Source: Bacteroidia bacterium (GTDB lineage Bacteria; Bacteroidota; Bacteroidia; UKL13-3). Taken from it: 23,795 nucleotides of DNA. The stretch's first letter is position 1. Each line of letters starts with the position of its first letter. A program made the translations under genes and the position numbers. The notes under the pieces are model-generated. The model did not search any database. It was not told the origin of the DNA and saw only the letters and a program-made list of their open reading frames with translations. This document shows, in pieces, positions 6,784-15,110 of the stretch. The DNA lies in assembly GCA_022402405.1 (NCBI GenBank), contig JAKRSG010000106.1, positions 1-23,795 of the forward strand, in the 5' to 3' direction.

Positions 6784-9000
6784 TTATTCTATATCTGTTC
6801 TATTAACACTTATTAACGCACTCGCATTTTTAATGGCATTCATAATGGTTTCTAATTGCCTTGTATCGTGCACTTCTAATACTATATTTCCTTCAAACAT
6901 TCCTTCATTACTATTAATGCTAATAGACTTCATATTTACTTGAAGCTGTTTAGAGATGGTGTCCGTAATAATACTCACAATACCAACACTATCTATACCC
7001 GAAACTTTGATCGACGAAATAAAAGATTTATTGGCAACATCTTCGGCACTTGCCCATTTGGCTTTTATGATTCTATAACCATAATTACTCATAAGGGCTA
7101 GGGCGTTCGGACAAGAAGTGCGGTGAATTTTTACTCCTTCCCCAATGGTTACAAATCCAAAAATCTCATCACCTGGAATAGGATTACAGCATCGAGCAAA
7201 GCCATAAGGCATATTTGCCTCATTCTCGCTTAAAATAACTGCATCCAAAGGCAGATTGCTCGAGGCTTTGGGTTTACTGGTTTGAGGTGTTTGAATTTCA
7301 ACTGGTTTATTTTTATCGGCAATTAAAATTTCTTCGATATCAATTTTAGTCCGATCTATTTTTTCGTTGGCAATTTGGTAATACAAATCCGACACCGACT
7401 TTAACTTAAAATGCTTTATTAATACTTGCAAATTATCAGAATTAAAAGGCACTTTAGCATGTTTAAACTTGCGCTCTAAAATTTCCTTACCCATTTGAGA
7501 AGCCTTTAATCTAATTTGCTTAAAATATTCTCTAATTTTGGATTTAGCTTTGGCTGTAACAACAAAATCAAACCAATCTTCATTGGGCTTTTGCTTGCTG
7601 CTAGAGAGTATTTCTACCTGATCGCCATTATTTAATTGATGACTAATTGGCACCAACTTATTATTGAGTTTTGCACCAATACAATTAATACCCAAATCTG
7701 AGTGTATATCAAACGCAAAATCGAGCACGCTGGACCCTGCAGGCAGTTTTCGCAAATCACCTTTAGGCGTAAAAACAAAAATCTCGTCGGTATATAGTGC
7801 TAGTTTAAAATCATCTAGAAAATCCATGGCATTGGAGTCTGGACTTTCTAAAATCTCTCTAACTTTCGAGAGCCAACCTTCTAATCCACCATCTTGAGGC
7901 ACGCCATTATCTTTATATTTCCAATGAGCTGCATATCCTTTTTCTGCAATTTCATCCATTCTTTTGGTTCTAATTTGAACCTCCACCCAGCGCCCTTTTG
8001 GACCCATAACGGTGGTATGCAAACTCTCGTAACCATTGGCTTTTGGAGTACTAACCCAATCGCGCAATCTATCTGGATTAGGAGTATAATAATCGGTAAC
8101 AATTGAATACACTTTCCAACAATCACTTTTTTCTGTTTCTATAGGCGTATCAATAATAATTCTGATGGCAAATAAATCATACACTTCCTCAAAAGGCACA
8201 TTTTGAGCCTTCATTTTTTGAAGAATAGAATGAATACTTTTAGGCCTACCTTTCACCTCAAATGTTAGTCCTTGTTCTTCCAAATCTTTGATAAAAGGAT
8301 CAATAAAATTCTTGATGTATTTATTCCGCTGCGTTTTCGTTTCGTTAAGTTTAGCCTTAACATAATTATAGCTTTCAGATTGAAGGTATTTAGTACTTAA
8401 ATCTTCTAATTCAGATTTAATTGCATAAAGTCCTAATCTATGCGCCAATGGAGCGTATACATAAGCCGTTTCTGAGGCAATTTTTAATTGCGATTTCGGA
8501 CTCATACTATCCAAGGTTCGCATATTGTGCAGCCTATCTGCTAATTTAATTAATATCACCCGAACATCATCGCTCAAGGTAAGCAGCATTTTCTTAAAAT
8601 TCTCGGCTTGTATGCTTTTATCTGGCTGATCCAAAACACCTGATATTTTGGTAAGCCCATCTATAATTAAGGCTACTTTATCTCCAAATTTAAGCTTTAA
8701 TAAATCTAAAGTAATATCTGTATCCTCAACCGTATCGTGCAACAAAGCACAGATAACAGACGTAACACCCAAGCCAATTTCCTCTGCACAAATCTGAGCT
8801 ACTGCCAATGGATGAATGATATATGGCTCACCACTTTTACGACGCATATTTTTATGCGCTTCCAACGAAATTTCAAATGCCTCACGGATTTTTTTTCTAT
8901 CTTCCTTCAACAGCGACCGCCTAATGCTCTTTAACAAATTCCTGTAGGCTTTTACTATAATTTTATTCTCTAAATCTAAGTCAATTTCTTTGGTAGTCAT
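6784..9000 (-). CDS. rel: Bifunctional (p)ppGpp synthetase/hydrolase, long RSH (Rel/SpoT)
   Basis: This enzyme makes and degrades the stringent-response alarmones ppGpp and pppGpp. The 738 residues have the long-RSH order. The hydrolase domain keeps its HD motif: H63, H88-D89 in LLHDTVEDT, and D154 in LADRLHNM. The synthetase domain has GRPKSIHSI, YDLFAIRI, GYESLHTTV (323-331) and VQIRTKRMDEIAE. A TGS domain (about 405-465) follows, then a helical region, a conserved Cys motif ARCCNPIPGDEI (about 605-616) and a C-terminal ACT domain (about 665-738). Both catalytic centres look intact, so it should synthesize and hydrolyse. It precedes fur and purA on the same strand with a 143-bp gap that holds the fur promoter. 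The symbol could equally be spoT or relA. Confidence 0.96.
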   Translation of the reverse strand: MTTKEIDLDLENKIIVKAYRNLLKSIRRSLLKEDRKKIREAFEISLEAHKNMRRKSGEPYIIHPLAVAQICAEEIGLGVTSVICALLHDTVEDTDITLDLLKLKFGDKVALIIDGLTKISGVLDQPDKSIQAENFKKMLLTLSDDVRVILIKLADRLHNMRTLDSMSPKSQLKIASETAYVYAPLAHRLGLYAIKSELEDLSTKYLQSESYNYVKAKLNETKTQRNKYIKNFIDPFIKDLEEQGLTFEVKGRPKSIHSILQKMKAQNVPFEEVYDLFAIRIIIDTPIETEKSDCWKVYSIVTDYYTPNPDRLRDWVSTPKANGYESLHTTVMGPKGRWVEVQIRTKRMDEIAEKGYAAHWKYKDNGVPQDGGLEGWLSKVREILESPDSNAMDFLDDFKLALYTDEIFVFTPKGDLRKLPAGSSVLDFAFDIHSDLGINCIGAKLNNKLVPISHQLNNGDQVEILSSSKQKPNEDWFDFVVTAKAKSKIREYFKQIRLKASQMGKEILERKFKHAKVPFNSDNLQVLIKHFKLKSVSDLYYQIANEKIDRTKIDIEEILIADKNKPVEIQTPQTSKPKASSNLPLDAVILSENEANMPYGFARCCNPIPGDEIFGFVTIGEGVKIHRTSCPNALALMSNYGYRIIKAKWASAEDVANKSFISSIKVSGIDSVGIVSIITDTISKQLQVNMKSISINSNEGMFEGNIVLEVHDTRQLETIMNAIKNASALISVNRTDIE

Positions 9001-9179
9001 GCCGGCTTTTTCTTGGTCTCAAAATAACGATAATTCTTAGAATTCAAACTAAATTTATGGCTTTTTTCATAAAATTTATACAAGCTTATTTCTGGCTGAC
9101 CCAATAACAACACATTATAAAACTAATAATCAACTAATTAAATATTTTTCTAAGAATAAATGGGCGCCTATGTTTAACC

Positions 9180-9202
9180 TTTGAAAATTAGAATTATATT
9201 TG
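9180..9202 (+). promoter_or_regulatory. Candidate promoter for tRNA-Leu
   Basis: TATATTTG at 9195-9202 is an exact TAnnTTTG -7 box, 20 bases before the mature tRNA. A TTTG at 9180-9183 is only 11 bases upstream, too close for a normal -33 box. A TTTA at 9173-9176 has the right 18-base spacing. The -7 box is convincing; the -33 box is not. Confidence 0.6.
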
Positions 9203-9222
9203 CATCCCTTTTTAAGGGAAAA

Positions 9223-9304
9223 GCGCATGTGGCGTAATTGGTAGCCGTGCCAGACTTAGGATCTGGTGCCGAGAGGCGTGGGGGTTCGAGTCCCTCCATG
9301 CGCA
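9223..9304 (+). tRNA. tRNA-Leu, anticodon UAG
   Basis: An 82-nt class II tRNA. The acceptor stem GCGCATG pairs with CATGCGC (9297-9303), with discriminator A at 9304. The anticodon stem CCAGA/TCTGG encloses loop CTTAGGA with anticodon TAG at 9257-9259, which reads CUA and probably other CUN leucine codons. The long variable arm (GCC-GAGA-GGC) is typical of leucine tRNAs. The T arm has loop TTCGAGT and one G-U pair. The 3' CCA is not encoded: ACA follows acceptor base C9303. Nothing else is recognisable in 9001-9179. Confidence 0.96.
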
Positions 9305-9333
9305 CAAACATAAACAAGGAAACTTGTAATTAT

Positions 9334-9360
9334 AATAAGACTGACATTGTCAGTCTTATT
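9334..9360 (+). terminator. Terminator after tRNA-Leu
   Basis: A perfect 12-bp inverted repeat (AATAAGACTGAC / GTCAGTCTTATT, loop ATT) is followed by the T-rich TATTATT. It ends 30 bp before the tig start codon. It should end tRNA transcription, but the tail is not a pure T run, so some read-through is plausible. Confidence 0.75.
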
Positions 9361-9390
9361 TATTATTAGGATTGTTGAAAATTAAAAACG

Positions 9391-10800
9391 ATGAACGTTA
9401 CATTCGAAAAAAAAGATGCATTAAACGGAACTATTTCTGTGAGCATTAACACCGAAGACTATCTTCCAAGTTACGAGAAGAAGTTAAAAGATTACGGTAA
9501 AAAAGCCAATATTCCTGGTTTTAGAGCCGGCCATGCTCCTAAAGGAATGATCGAAAAAATGGTTGGAAATAGCCTTTTACTTGAAGAAATAAATGGTCTT
9601 GCCAGCAAAGGTTTATTCGATTACATCGACGAAAATAAGTTAGCGATTTTGGGTCAGCCAATATTAAATGATGATACCAAAATTGACAACCTTTCTAAAG
9701 ACGCAAATTATGTTTTCAAATTTGATTTAGGTTTAAGTCCAGAAATCGAACTTAACATAAGCAAAGCCGACGTATATACTAAGTACAGTCCAAGCACCAG
9801 CGACGCAATGATTGCTGATGAAATAGACCGTATGAAAAAGCGTTTCGCTAATTTAGTAGATGCCGATGTGGTTGAAGAAAACGATATGATTTATGTTACG
9901 TTAACTGAACTAGGCGAAAATAACGAAGCTTTAGACGGTGGCGTAAACGCAGAAAATGTGCCTATCGCTGTTAATACCATTAAAGTTGATGAGTTAAAAA
10001 ATAGCTTGGTTGGTTTAACTAAAGGTACTTATGCTGATGTAAACGTTTTTGCTTTATTCAATAACGATGAGGTTGAAATGAGTCATGCTTTAGGCATCCA
10101 AAAACAAACTGTGGCCGACTTAAACCCTACATTTAAATTAACTGTTAGCGAAATTAAGAGAACAGGTTCTTCCGAAATGAACCAAGAGTTTTTTGATAAA
10201 ATCTATGGTCCAGGAGTAGTTACTTCTGAAGAAGAATTAAAAGAAAAAATTAGAGAAGAATTAAACAGCTACTTCAATCAACAAGCTCAGCATTTGTTAG
10301 AGCACGAATTGTTTGACAGTCTTGTAGCTAAGCACAATATCACCTTACCAGATGATTTCTTAAAGCGTTGGTTAATGGAGCGTCATCCAGATAAATTCAC
10401 TCCAGAGAATTTAGAAGAAGCTTACAAACCAGAAGCAAATTACCTTAAGAACCACATCTTAGAAGAGAAAATATTGGTTCAAAACGAAATTAAGGTAAAC
10501 GACGAAGATATTAAAGAAGCTGCCATGAGCCACACTCGCCAAATGTTTGGAGCCTACGGCGGTGCTCAAGGTATTAGCGACGAAATTTTAATGAGTATTG
10601 TAGAACCTCAATTGCAAAAAGAAGATTTCAGAAGTCGTATGATTAACATTGCTGTTAGAAACAAAGTTAATCAGTGGTTATTAGACACCATTACCATCGA
10701 AACAAAAGAAATTAGTGGAGAAGATTTTACTAAGGAAATGGAGGCTCACAACCACCAACATCATGCACACAACCATGAGCATGAAGAAGAAGAAGCATAA
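9391..10800 (+). CDS. tig: Trigger factor, ribosome-associated chaperone
   Basis: Trigger factor binds near the ribosome exit tunnel and shields nascent chains. The 469-residue protein begins with the ribosome-binding domain, whose signature is IPGFRAGHAP (41-50; E. coli has the equivalent GFRxGxxP). A middle region (about 155-260) sits where other family members have an FKBP-type prolyl isomerase domain. It is diverged here and isomerase activity is doubtful. The helical C-terminal chaperone domain covers about 260-445. An unusual tail at 453-464 has seven histidines alternating with other residues, then EEEEA. Its ATG is only 30 bp after a tRNA terminator, so its promoter is unclear. A strong terminator follows. 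Confidence 0.93.
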   Translation: MNVTFEKKDALNGTISVSINTEDYLPSYEKKLKDYGKKANIPGFRAGHAPKGMIEKMVGNSLLLEEINGLASKGLFDYIDENKLAILGQPILNDDTKIDNLSKDANYVFKFDLGLSPEIELNISKADVYTKYSPSTSDAMIADEIDRMKKRFANLVDADVVEENDMIYVTLTELGENNEALDGGVNAENVPIAVNTIKVDELKNSLVGLTKGTYADVNVFALFNNDEVEMSHALGIQKQTVADLNPTFKLTVSEIKRTGSSEMNQEFFDKIYGPGVVTSEEELKEKIREELNSYFNQQAQHLLEHELFDSLVAKHNITLPDDFLKRWLMERHPDKFTPENLEEAYKPEANYLKNHILEEKILVQNEIKVNDEDIKEAAMSHTRQMFGAYGGAQGISDEILMSIVEPQLQKEDFRSRMINIAVRNKVNQWLLDTITIETKEISGEDFTKEMEAHNHQHHAHNHEHEEEEA

Positions 10801-10816
10801 TCTTATCTTTAATTGA

Positions 10817-10862
10817 TAAAAAAATCCCCGCTAGTGTTAAACATTAGCGGGGATTTTTTTTT
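10817..10862. terminator. Bidirectional intrinsic terminator after tig
   Basis: ATCCCCGCTAGTGT pairs with ACATTAGCGGGGAT (one G-T) around loop TAA. It is flanked by A7 on the left and a T run on the right. It serves tig on the plus strand and the convergent desaturase gene on the minus strand. Confidence 0.93.
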
Positions 10863-10878
10863 GAGATATAAAGGATTA

Positions 10879-11865
10879 TTAGGATAAAATCCAATCAAAC
10901 TTATGTTCTTCTTTTGGCATAGCTGCTCTTTCTGCAATACGAGTTAAACGAGCAGGTAATCCCAATAAGAAATCGCGAGCTTTCTCACCATTTTCTTGTA
11001 AGCCACGCACGCCCTCGATATTCCATTCCTGCATAACCGTTTTCATAATATCTATATAATCTAAAGCTGTATAAACTCCCAAACGCGTAGCTGCATCACT
11101 AAAGTTTGCAAAAGTTGTAAGAGTACCATTAAGTTCACGCATGCACTGTGCTGGCATAACAATCTTTTTACGCATCATATCTTCGAATGCCAACATCATT
11201 TCATTTGGATCTATTTCCATAATGCGATTAACAAAATTCATGTAGGCACGAGCATGACGAGCTTCATCGGCAGCAACTAAACCACAGATTTTAGAGAGTA
11301 AAGTATTTCCATCTTTCTTAGCTAATGTGGCTACACGTCTATGACTAACATTGGTAGCTAACTCTTGAAAACTAGTATATACGAAATTTCTATAAGGATC
11401 ATTTCCAGCTTGATTATTAAAACCATCTGCAATTAAAAACTGCGTACTTGCTTCAAAAGCTTTCATGTTAATCCTACCACACAAATATAAGTATCGGTTC
11501 AAAACATCTCCGTGACGGTTTTCTTCAGCGGCCCAACTTCTCATCCATTTCATCCAACCATTATTATTTTGTTGGTCTACCCCAACTAAACCTGCCAACC
11601 AACTTTCGTATGTTGGAAGCGCTTCTTCTGTAATAGTATCTGCTACTAATACTACCATTAAATCATAAGAATGATTTCTAGCAGCTTCCTGAATACTATT
11701 TAAATCAGAAACGAAAGTAGCATCAGAAGTTAGTGGTAATAACTCCGAGGCTTGCCAATTGGTTTCTACTGGCTTTAAATATTCTTTGGCAAGAGACTCT
11801 ACATCTTTGCCAATAAACTCCATTACTTCAATTTTACTTGGACTAAGACTACTGTTATTTGACAT
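10879..11865 (-). CDS. Plant-type acyl-[acyl-carrier-protein] desaturase
   Basis: A soluble di-iron desaturase that inserts a cis double bond into a saturated acyl-ACP using O2 and reduced ferredoxin. The 328 residues (counted from the ATG at 11865) carry both carboxylate-His iron motifs of the family: EENRHG (E115, H118) and, later, DEARHARAY. An upstream glutamate in ITEEALPTYE is a likely further iron ligand. The frame can be extended three codons to a TTG at 11874, but the ATG gives a normal N-terminus, so I chose it. Such genes are common in Bacteroidota, alongside or in place of anaerobic FabA-type unsaturation. It is convergent with tig across a shared terminator and divergent from the TatD gene. 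Confidence 0.92.
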   Translation of the reverse strand: MSNNSSLSPSKIEVMEFIGKDVESLAKEYLKPVETNWQASELLPLTSDATFVSDLNSIQEAARNHSYDLMVVLVADTITEEALPTYESWLAGLVGVDQQNNNGWMKWMRSWAAEENRHGDVLNRYLYLCGRINMKAFEASTQFLIADGFNNQAGNDPYRNFVYTSFQELATNVSHRRVATLAKKDGNTLLSKICGLVAADEARHARAYMNFVNRIMEIDPNEMMLAFEDMMRKKIVMPAQCMRELNGTLTTFANFSDAATRLGVYTALDYIDIMKTVMQEWNIEGVRGLQENGEKARDFLLGLPARLTRIAERAAMPKEEHKFDWILS

Positions 11866-11931
11866 ATGCTCCAAAAATAAGAGAAAATTCCAATTTATGC
11901 ATGTATTTTTACCTCATCAAATAGAACAAAC

Positions 11932-12591
11932 GTGAATTCAAACCTGATTAATATTCATACTCACCACAAGCCCAAGCACAAAAACGAGATTTGTATAAGA
12001 AATGCCTATTTGAATGATGTTGGAAAAATGACAATTAACTACCCCGTTAGCATGGGATTACACCCATGGTTTGCCAATACCATCTCACTAAAAGAGGCAG
12101 AAAATAAATTATTACAATTGGTTCAAACCCCAAATTGTTTAGCCATAGGTGAAATAGGTTTAGATAGTAATTACCCTTATTTTTCTGAGCAAATAAAAGT
12201 ATTCGAATTACAACTTGCTATAGCCAAAGAACTCAAGTTACCTGTAATCATTCACCAAGTAAAATCGCAAGAGCAACTTCATAAATCCCTCAAAAACTTT
12301 GATGGTACTATTATTTTACATGGTTATAATGGTTCAATTGAGCAATGGAAACAGCTAAATTTTCATAATAAAACCAATATATCCATTGGTAAAAATGCAT
12401 TAAACCCCAGCAAAAAACTACATACGTGTATTCAACAAATCCCAGCCGAAAAAGTATTTGCAGAAACCGATACTTCACTCCTACCCATCAGTAGTATTTA
12501 CAAGGCCATAAGCGCCATTCGGTCTGAACCAATTATACATACAGTGCAATTTATAAATACTAATTTTGAACGGGTATTTACCCCAAATTAG
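11932..12591 (+). CDS. TatD-family metal-dependent hydrolase (short form)
   Basis: A TIM-barrel amidohydrolase-fold protein of the TatD nuclease family. The expected metal ligands are present: HTH (H9, H11), GEIGLD with E74, IIH with H108, LHGY with H130, and ETD with D180. The MGLHPWF motif is also typical. At 219 residues it is shorter than the usual 250-265, and the barrel loops are correspondingly reduced. The start is a GTG; no in-frame ATG lies nearby upstream, and the first strand LINIHTH needs this N-terminus. Family members act as 3'-5' exonucleases or deoxyribonucleases; the substrate here is not known. Its stop codon overlaps that of the convergent YqgE gene by 4 bp. Confidence 0.85.
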   Translation: MNSNLINIHTHHKPKHKNEICIRNAYLNDVGKMTINYPVSMGLHPWFANTISLKEAENKLLQLVQTPNCLAIGEIGLDSNYPYFSEQIKVFELQLAIAKELKLPVIIHQVKSQEQLHKSLKNFDGTIILHGYNGSIEQWKQLNFHNKTNISIGKNALNPSKKLHTCIQQIPAEKVFAETDTSLLPISSIYKAISAIRSEPIIHTVQFINTNFERVFTPN

Positions 12592-13163
12592 TTCCAGAGA
12601 AAATCTTCTGGAGCATTGGCTAAATAAGCAAAATCGGGACCCATATTTTTAACCGCTAAAGGCCATATCTCCTCCAAATCGTCGCTAAGAACGATAGATG
12701 CATCTAGCTTTCCTAACCACCAAGCTTTGCTTTCTATCTCGTTAGCCAACTGCCCTTCACCCCATCCGCTATATCCTATAAAAAACTTAAAATCGTTTAG
12801 TTCAGCTTTCCCAGAAACAAAAAGTTCGTTAATGGCTTCCAACTCTCCACCCCAATACAAACCAGCTCCAATAGGAAATGAATTAGGAATAAAATCCCCA
12901 TGGGTATGAATAAAATGAAGTGTATTTTCTTCTACCGGTCCGCCATAGAAAATAGGAAAGTTTATTTGCAACAAACCCGGTATAATATCATTGGTAGTAT
13001 AATTTAATAACCTATTTAAAACAAAACCAATGCTGCCTTCCTCCTCATGTTCGCAGAGCAAAATAACTGTCTTCCTAAAATTTGGATCAGACAAAAACGG
13101 CTCGCTAATGAGAAGCTTTCCGCTACCCGGAGTAAAATCATATTGCTTATGCCATATCTTCAT
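12588..13163 (-). CDS. YqgE/AlgH family protein (UPF0301)
   Basis: A 191-residue cytoplasmic protein of the YqgE/AlgH family. Seen: GKLLISEPFLSDPNFRKTVI (15-34), HEEEGSIGFVLNR, the conserved YGGPV, and FIGYSGWGEGQLANEI followed by a Trp pair (AWW), all in the family order and spacing. The biochemical role is not established. AlgH in Pseudomonas affects alginate regulation, but that should not be carried over. Its stop overlaps that of the TatD gene. Its start is 108 bp from the divergent pdxH. Confidence 0.93.
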   Translation of the reverse strand: MKIWHKQYDFTPGSGKLLISEPFLSDPNFRKTVILLCEHEEEGSIGFVLNRLLNYTTNDIIPGLLQINFPIFYGGPVEENTLHFIHTHGDFIPNSFPIGAGLYWGGELEAINELFVSGKAELNDFKFFIGYSGWGEGQLANEIESKAWWLGKLDASIVLSDDLEEIWPLAVKNMGPDFAYLANAPEDFLWN

Positions 13164-13246
13164 CTATGAGCAAATAATGAAAAAAAAATTTGAGCTTATC
13201 TACAAGTTATTCACTTAAAAATAAGTAAAACTAATCAGAAGTAAAT

Positions 13247-13254
13247 TACCTTTG
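13247..13254 (+). promoter_or_regulatory. -7 box of a candidate pdxH promoter
   Basis: TACCTTTG is an exact match to TAnnTTTG and ends 17 bases before the pdxH ATG. No TTG is seen at the expected -33 spacing, so this is a half-supported promoter. Confidence 0.5.
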
Positions 13255-13271
13255 TTCAAAATTTCGGAAAT

Positions 13272-13922
13272 ATGTTAAGTAATGAGGCCATTGCAGCTAT
13301 CAGAAAAGATTATACGCTAAAAGAGTTTGATGAAACTCATATTTTATCCAATCCAATGGAACAATTTAAACATTGGTTTAAGGAGGCAATAGATTCTGAG
13401 GTTAACGAACCCAATGCCATGGGTTTATCAACCTTAAAAGCCGATGGAAAACCTAGCTCTAGAATTGTGCTATTAAAAGGAATTGAGCCAAGTGGTTTTG
13501 TTTTTTACACCAATTACGATAGCAATAAGGGCAAGCAATTGGCGCATCACAAGCATGCTGCAGCTTTGTTTTTTTGGCCTGAACTTCAAAGACAAGTTCG
13601 AATTGAGGGAACAGTAAAGAAAATTTCGGAAGCAGAATCTGATGCATACTTCGCTAGCCGACCATTGGATAGTCAGATTGGAGCACATGCCTCACCACAA
13701 AGTGCACCCATTGAAAACAGAAAAGTATTGGAAGATAATTTTGCTACCTTTAAAAAAATATTCGAAACCACCCCTTTAATAAGACCTGTAAATTGGGGCG
13801 GATACATTCTTGAACCAAGCTCGATAGAGTTCTGGCAAGGCAGAGCTAGCCGATTACACGATAGATTTTTATTTACCAATACGGTAACATTAGACTGGAC
13901 ATACACTCGATTAGCTCCTTAG
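13272..13922 (+). CDS. pdxH: Pyridoxamine/pyridoxine 5'-phosphate oxidase
   Basis: PdxH is an FMN enzyme that oxidizes pyridoxine or pyridoxamine 5'-phosphate to pyridoxal 5'-phosphate (PLP), in biosynthesis and salvage. The 216-residue length is typical. Seen: SRIVLLKG (63-70) and FYTNYDSNKGKQ for FMN binding, QRQVRIEG (106-113), RPLDSQIGAHASPQS (130-144), NWGGY, and the substrate-binding EFWQGRASRLHDR (186-198). The protein ends TRLAP, the usual LxP terminus. It completes the B6 pathway begun by PdxJ at 4120, although the genes are 8.4 kb apart and not co-transcribed. Confidence 0.97.
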   Translation: MLSNEAIAAIRKDYTLKEFDETHILSNPMEQFKHWFKEAIDSEVNEPNAMGLSTLKADGKPSSRIVLLKGIEPSGFVFYTNYDSNKGKQLAHHKHAAALFFWPELQRQVRIEGTVKKISEAESDAYFASRPLDSQIGAHASPQSAPIENRKVLEDNFATFKKIFETTPLIRPVNWGGYILEPSSIEFWQGRASRLHDRFLFTNTVTLDWTYTRLAP

Positions 13923-13994
13923 TGAAAGAAATTTTTTTTGTCAAATTCTTGACTTTAAGAAATTATTAACTAATTTGCTCTATAACTCACGGCG

Positions 13995-15110
13995 ATGATT
14001 ACAATAATTCTAGCAACTATAACGGCATTTTTAACTTCTATTTTTGCCATACCGTCTATTATAACGGTAGCCAAATTGAAGAATCTATATGATAAACCTG
14101 AGGAGCGAAAAATTCACACCTTAAAAATCCCCAGACTAGGCGGCATGTCTATATTTGTTGCCTTTGTGTTTGCTATTTTATTATTCGGAGATTTTGCTAA
14201 TATTCTTGGAGCTAAATATATTGGGGCGGCCTTAATTATGTTATTTTTTAGTGGCTTAAAAGATGATATCATCATTTTATCTCCCCTCAAAAAACTATAC
14301 ACCCAATTATTAGCAGCTGGATTAGTAACGAGTTTAACACAGATTAGAATAACTGATTTTCATGGCGTATTTGGCATGCATGAAATCCCATTAATTGCCA
14401 GTATTCTATTATCCATGTTTATGATCATTGTAATCACCAACTCCATAAATTTAATAGATGGTGTAGATGGCTTAGCCGGAAGTTTATCATTAACTATTAG
14501 CTTAACTTTTTCTTATTTATTCTATCAACAAGGTGAATTGGATTGGGCGCTTATTACTCTTTCTCTTGCGGGTTCTATCTTAGGATTTCTGTTTTTTAAT
14601 TTTAGTCCGGCTAAAATATTTATGGGCGATGCAGGATCTTTAACGGTAGGATTTTTACTTTCTATTTTTGCTATACATTATATAGAGTCTAATTCTCCAT
14701 TAAATAACTTAGGCAATCATGTTAAATCGGCTCCTGGTATTGCACTAGCTATTCTTATAGTTCCATTGTACGATACCTTACGTGTGTTTATTCTTAGGGC
14801 ACTTAACAAAACATCTCCCTTTAAAGCAGATAAAAACCACCTACATCATTGGTTAATTAAGAACGGACAAAGTCATGCGCAGGTAAGCCTTATTCTTACC
14901 TTTGTTAACATAGCATTTATATTTATAGCCCTAGCTTTGCAAGACAATGCCGCTTACATTGTTTTATTGGTAATTGGCTCTTTAGCATTAATAGTTGGTC
15001 AGCTACCGATTTACTTTTACCGCCATAAAATTTCGGATATTGAGGCAGATGAAGATGTTCAGGAACAAATTGAACAAAGTTTATTCTCCGATTATAAGCA
15101 AGAAAAATAA
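13995..15110 (+). CDS. WecA/TagO-type undecaprenyl-phosphate sugar-1-phosphate transferase
   Basis: A polytopic membrane enzyme of the MraY/WecA family (glycosyltransferase family 4 in Pfam). It transfers a sugar 1-phosphate, most often GlcNAc-1-P, from a UDP-sugar to undecaprenyl phosphate, starting lipid-linked glycan synthesis. The 371 residues hold about 10-11 membrane helices. Seen: RKIHTLKIPRLGG (38-50), the Mg-binding D90-D91, NLIDGVDGLAG (152-162), FMGDAGSL (209-216) and the HLHH motif (282-285) that distinguishes WecA-like enzymes from MraY. It is therefore not peptidoglycan MraY. The tail is charged and acidic. A near-consensus promoter (TTG, about 19-20 bases, TAATTTG) lies at about 13946-13974. 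It may prime the glycan assembled by the operon at 17275-23795, which is inference. Confidence 0.9.
   Translation: MITIILATITAFLTSIFAIPSIITVAKLKNLYDKPEERKIHTLKIPRLGGMSIFVAFVFAILLFGDFANILGAKYIGAALIMLFFSGLKDDIIILSPLKKLYTQLLAAGLVTSLTQIRITDFHGVFGMHEIPLIASILLSMFMIIVITNSINLIDGVDGLAGSLSLTISLTFSYLFYQQGELDWALITLSLAGSILGFLFFNFSPAKIFMGDAGSLTVGFLLSIFAIHYIESNSPLNNLGNHVKSAPGIALAILIVPLYDTLRVFILRALNKTSPFKADKNHLHHWLIKNGQSHAQVSLILTFVNIAFIFIALALQDNAAYIVLLVIGSLALIVGQLPIYFYRHKISDIEADEDVQEQIEQSLFSDYKQEK

Noticed and set aside
7664..8126. Several short open frames on both strands inside rel/spoT
   Set aside because: They overlap the conserved synthetase and TGS domains in other frames, with compositions typical of shadow frames.
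9053..9078. ATTTATG ... CATAAAT inverted repeat upstream of the tRNA
   Set aside because: AT-only stem in AT-rich DNA with no matching gene end; expected by chance.
11866..11874. TTG start three codons upstream of the desaturase ATG
   Set aside because: The ATG at 11865 is a standard start and the extra three residues add no conserved sequence.
11872..11879. TATTTTTG (minus strand) as a -7 box for the desaturase
   Set aside because: It ends 7 bp before the chosen ATG, would give a leaderless mRNA, and has no -33 partner.
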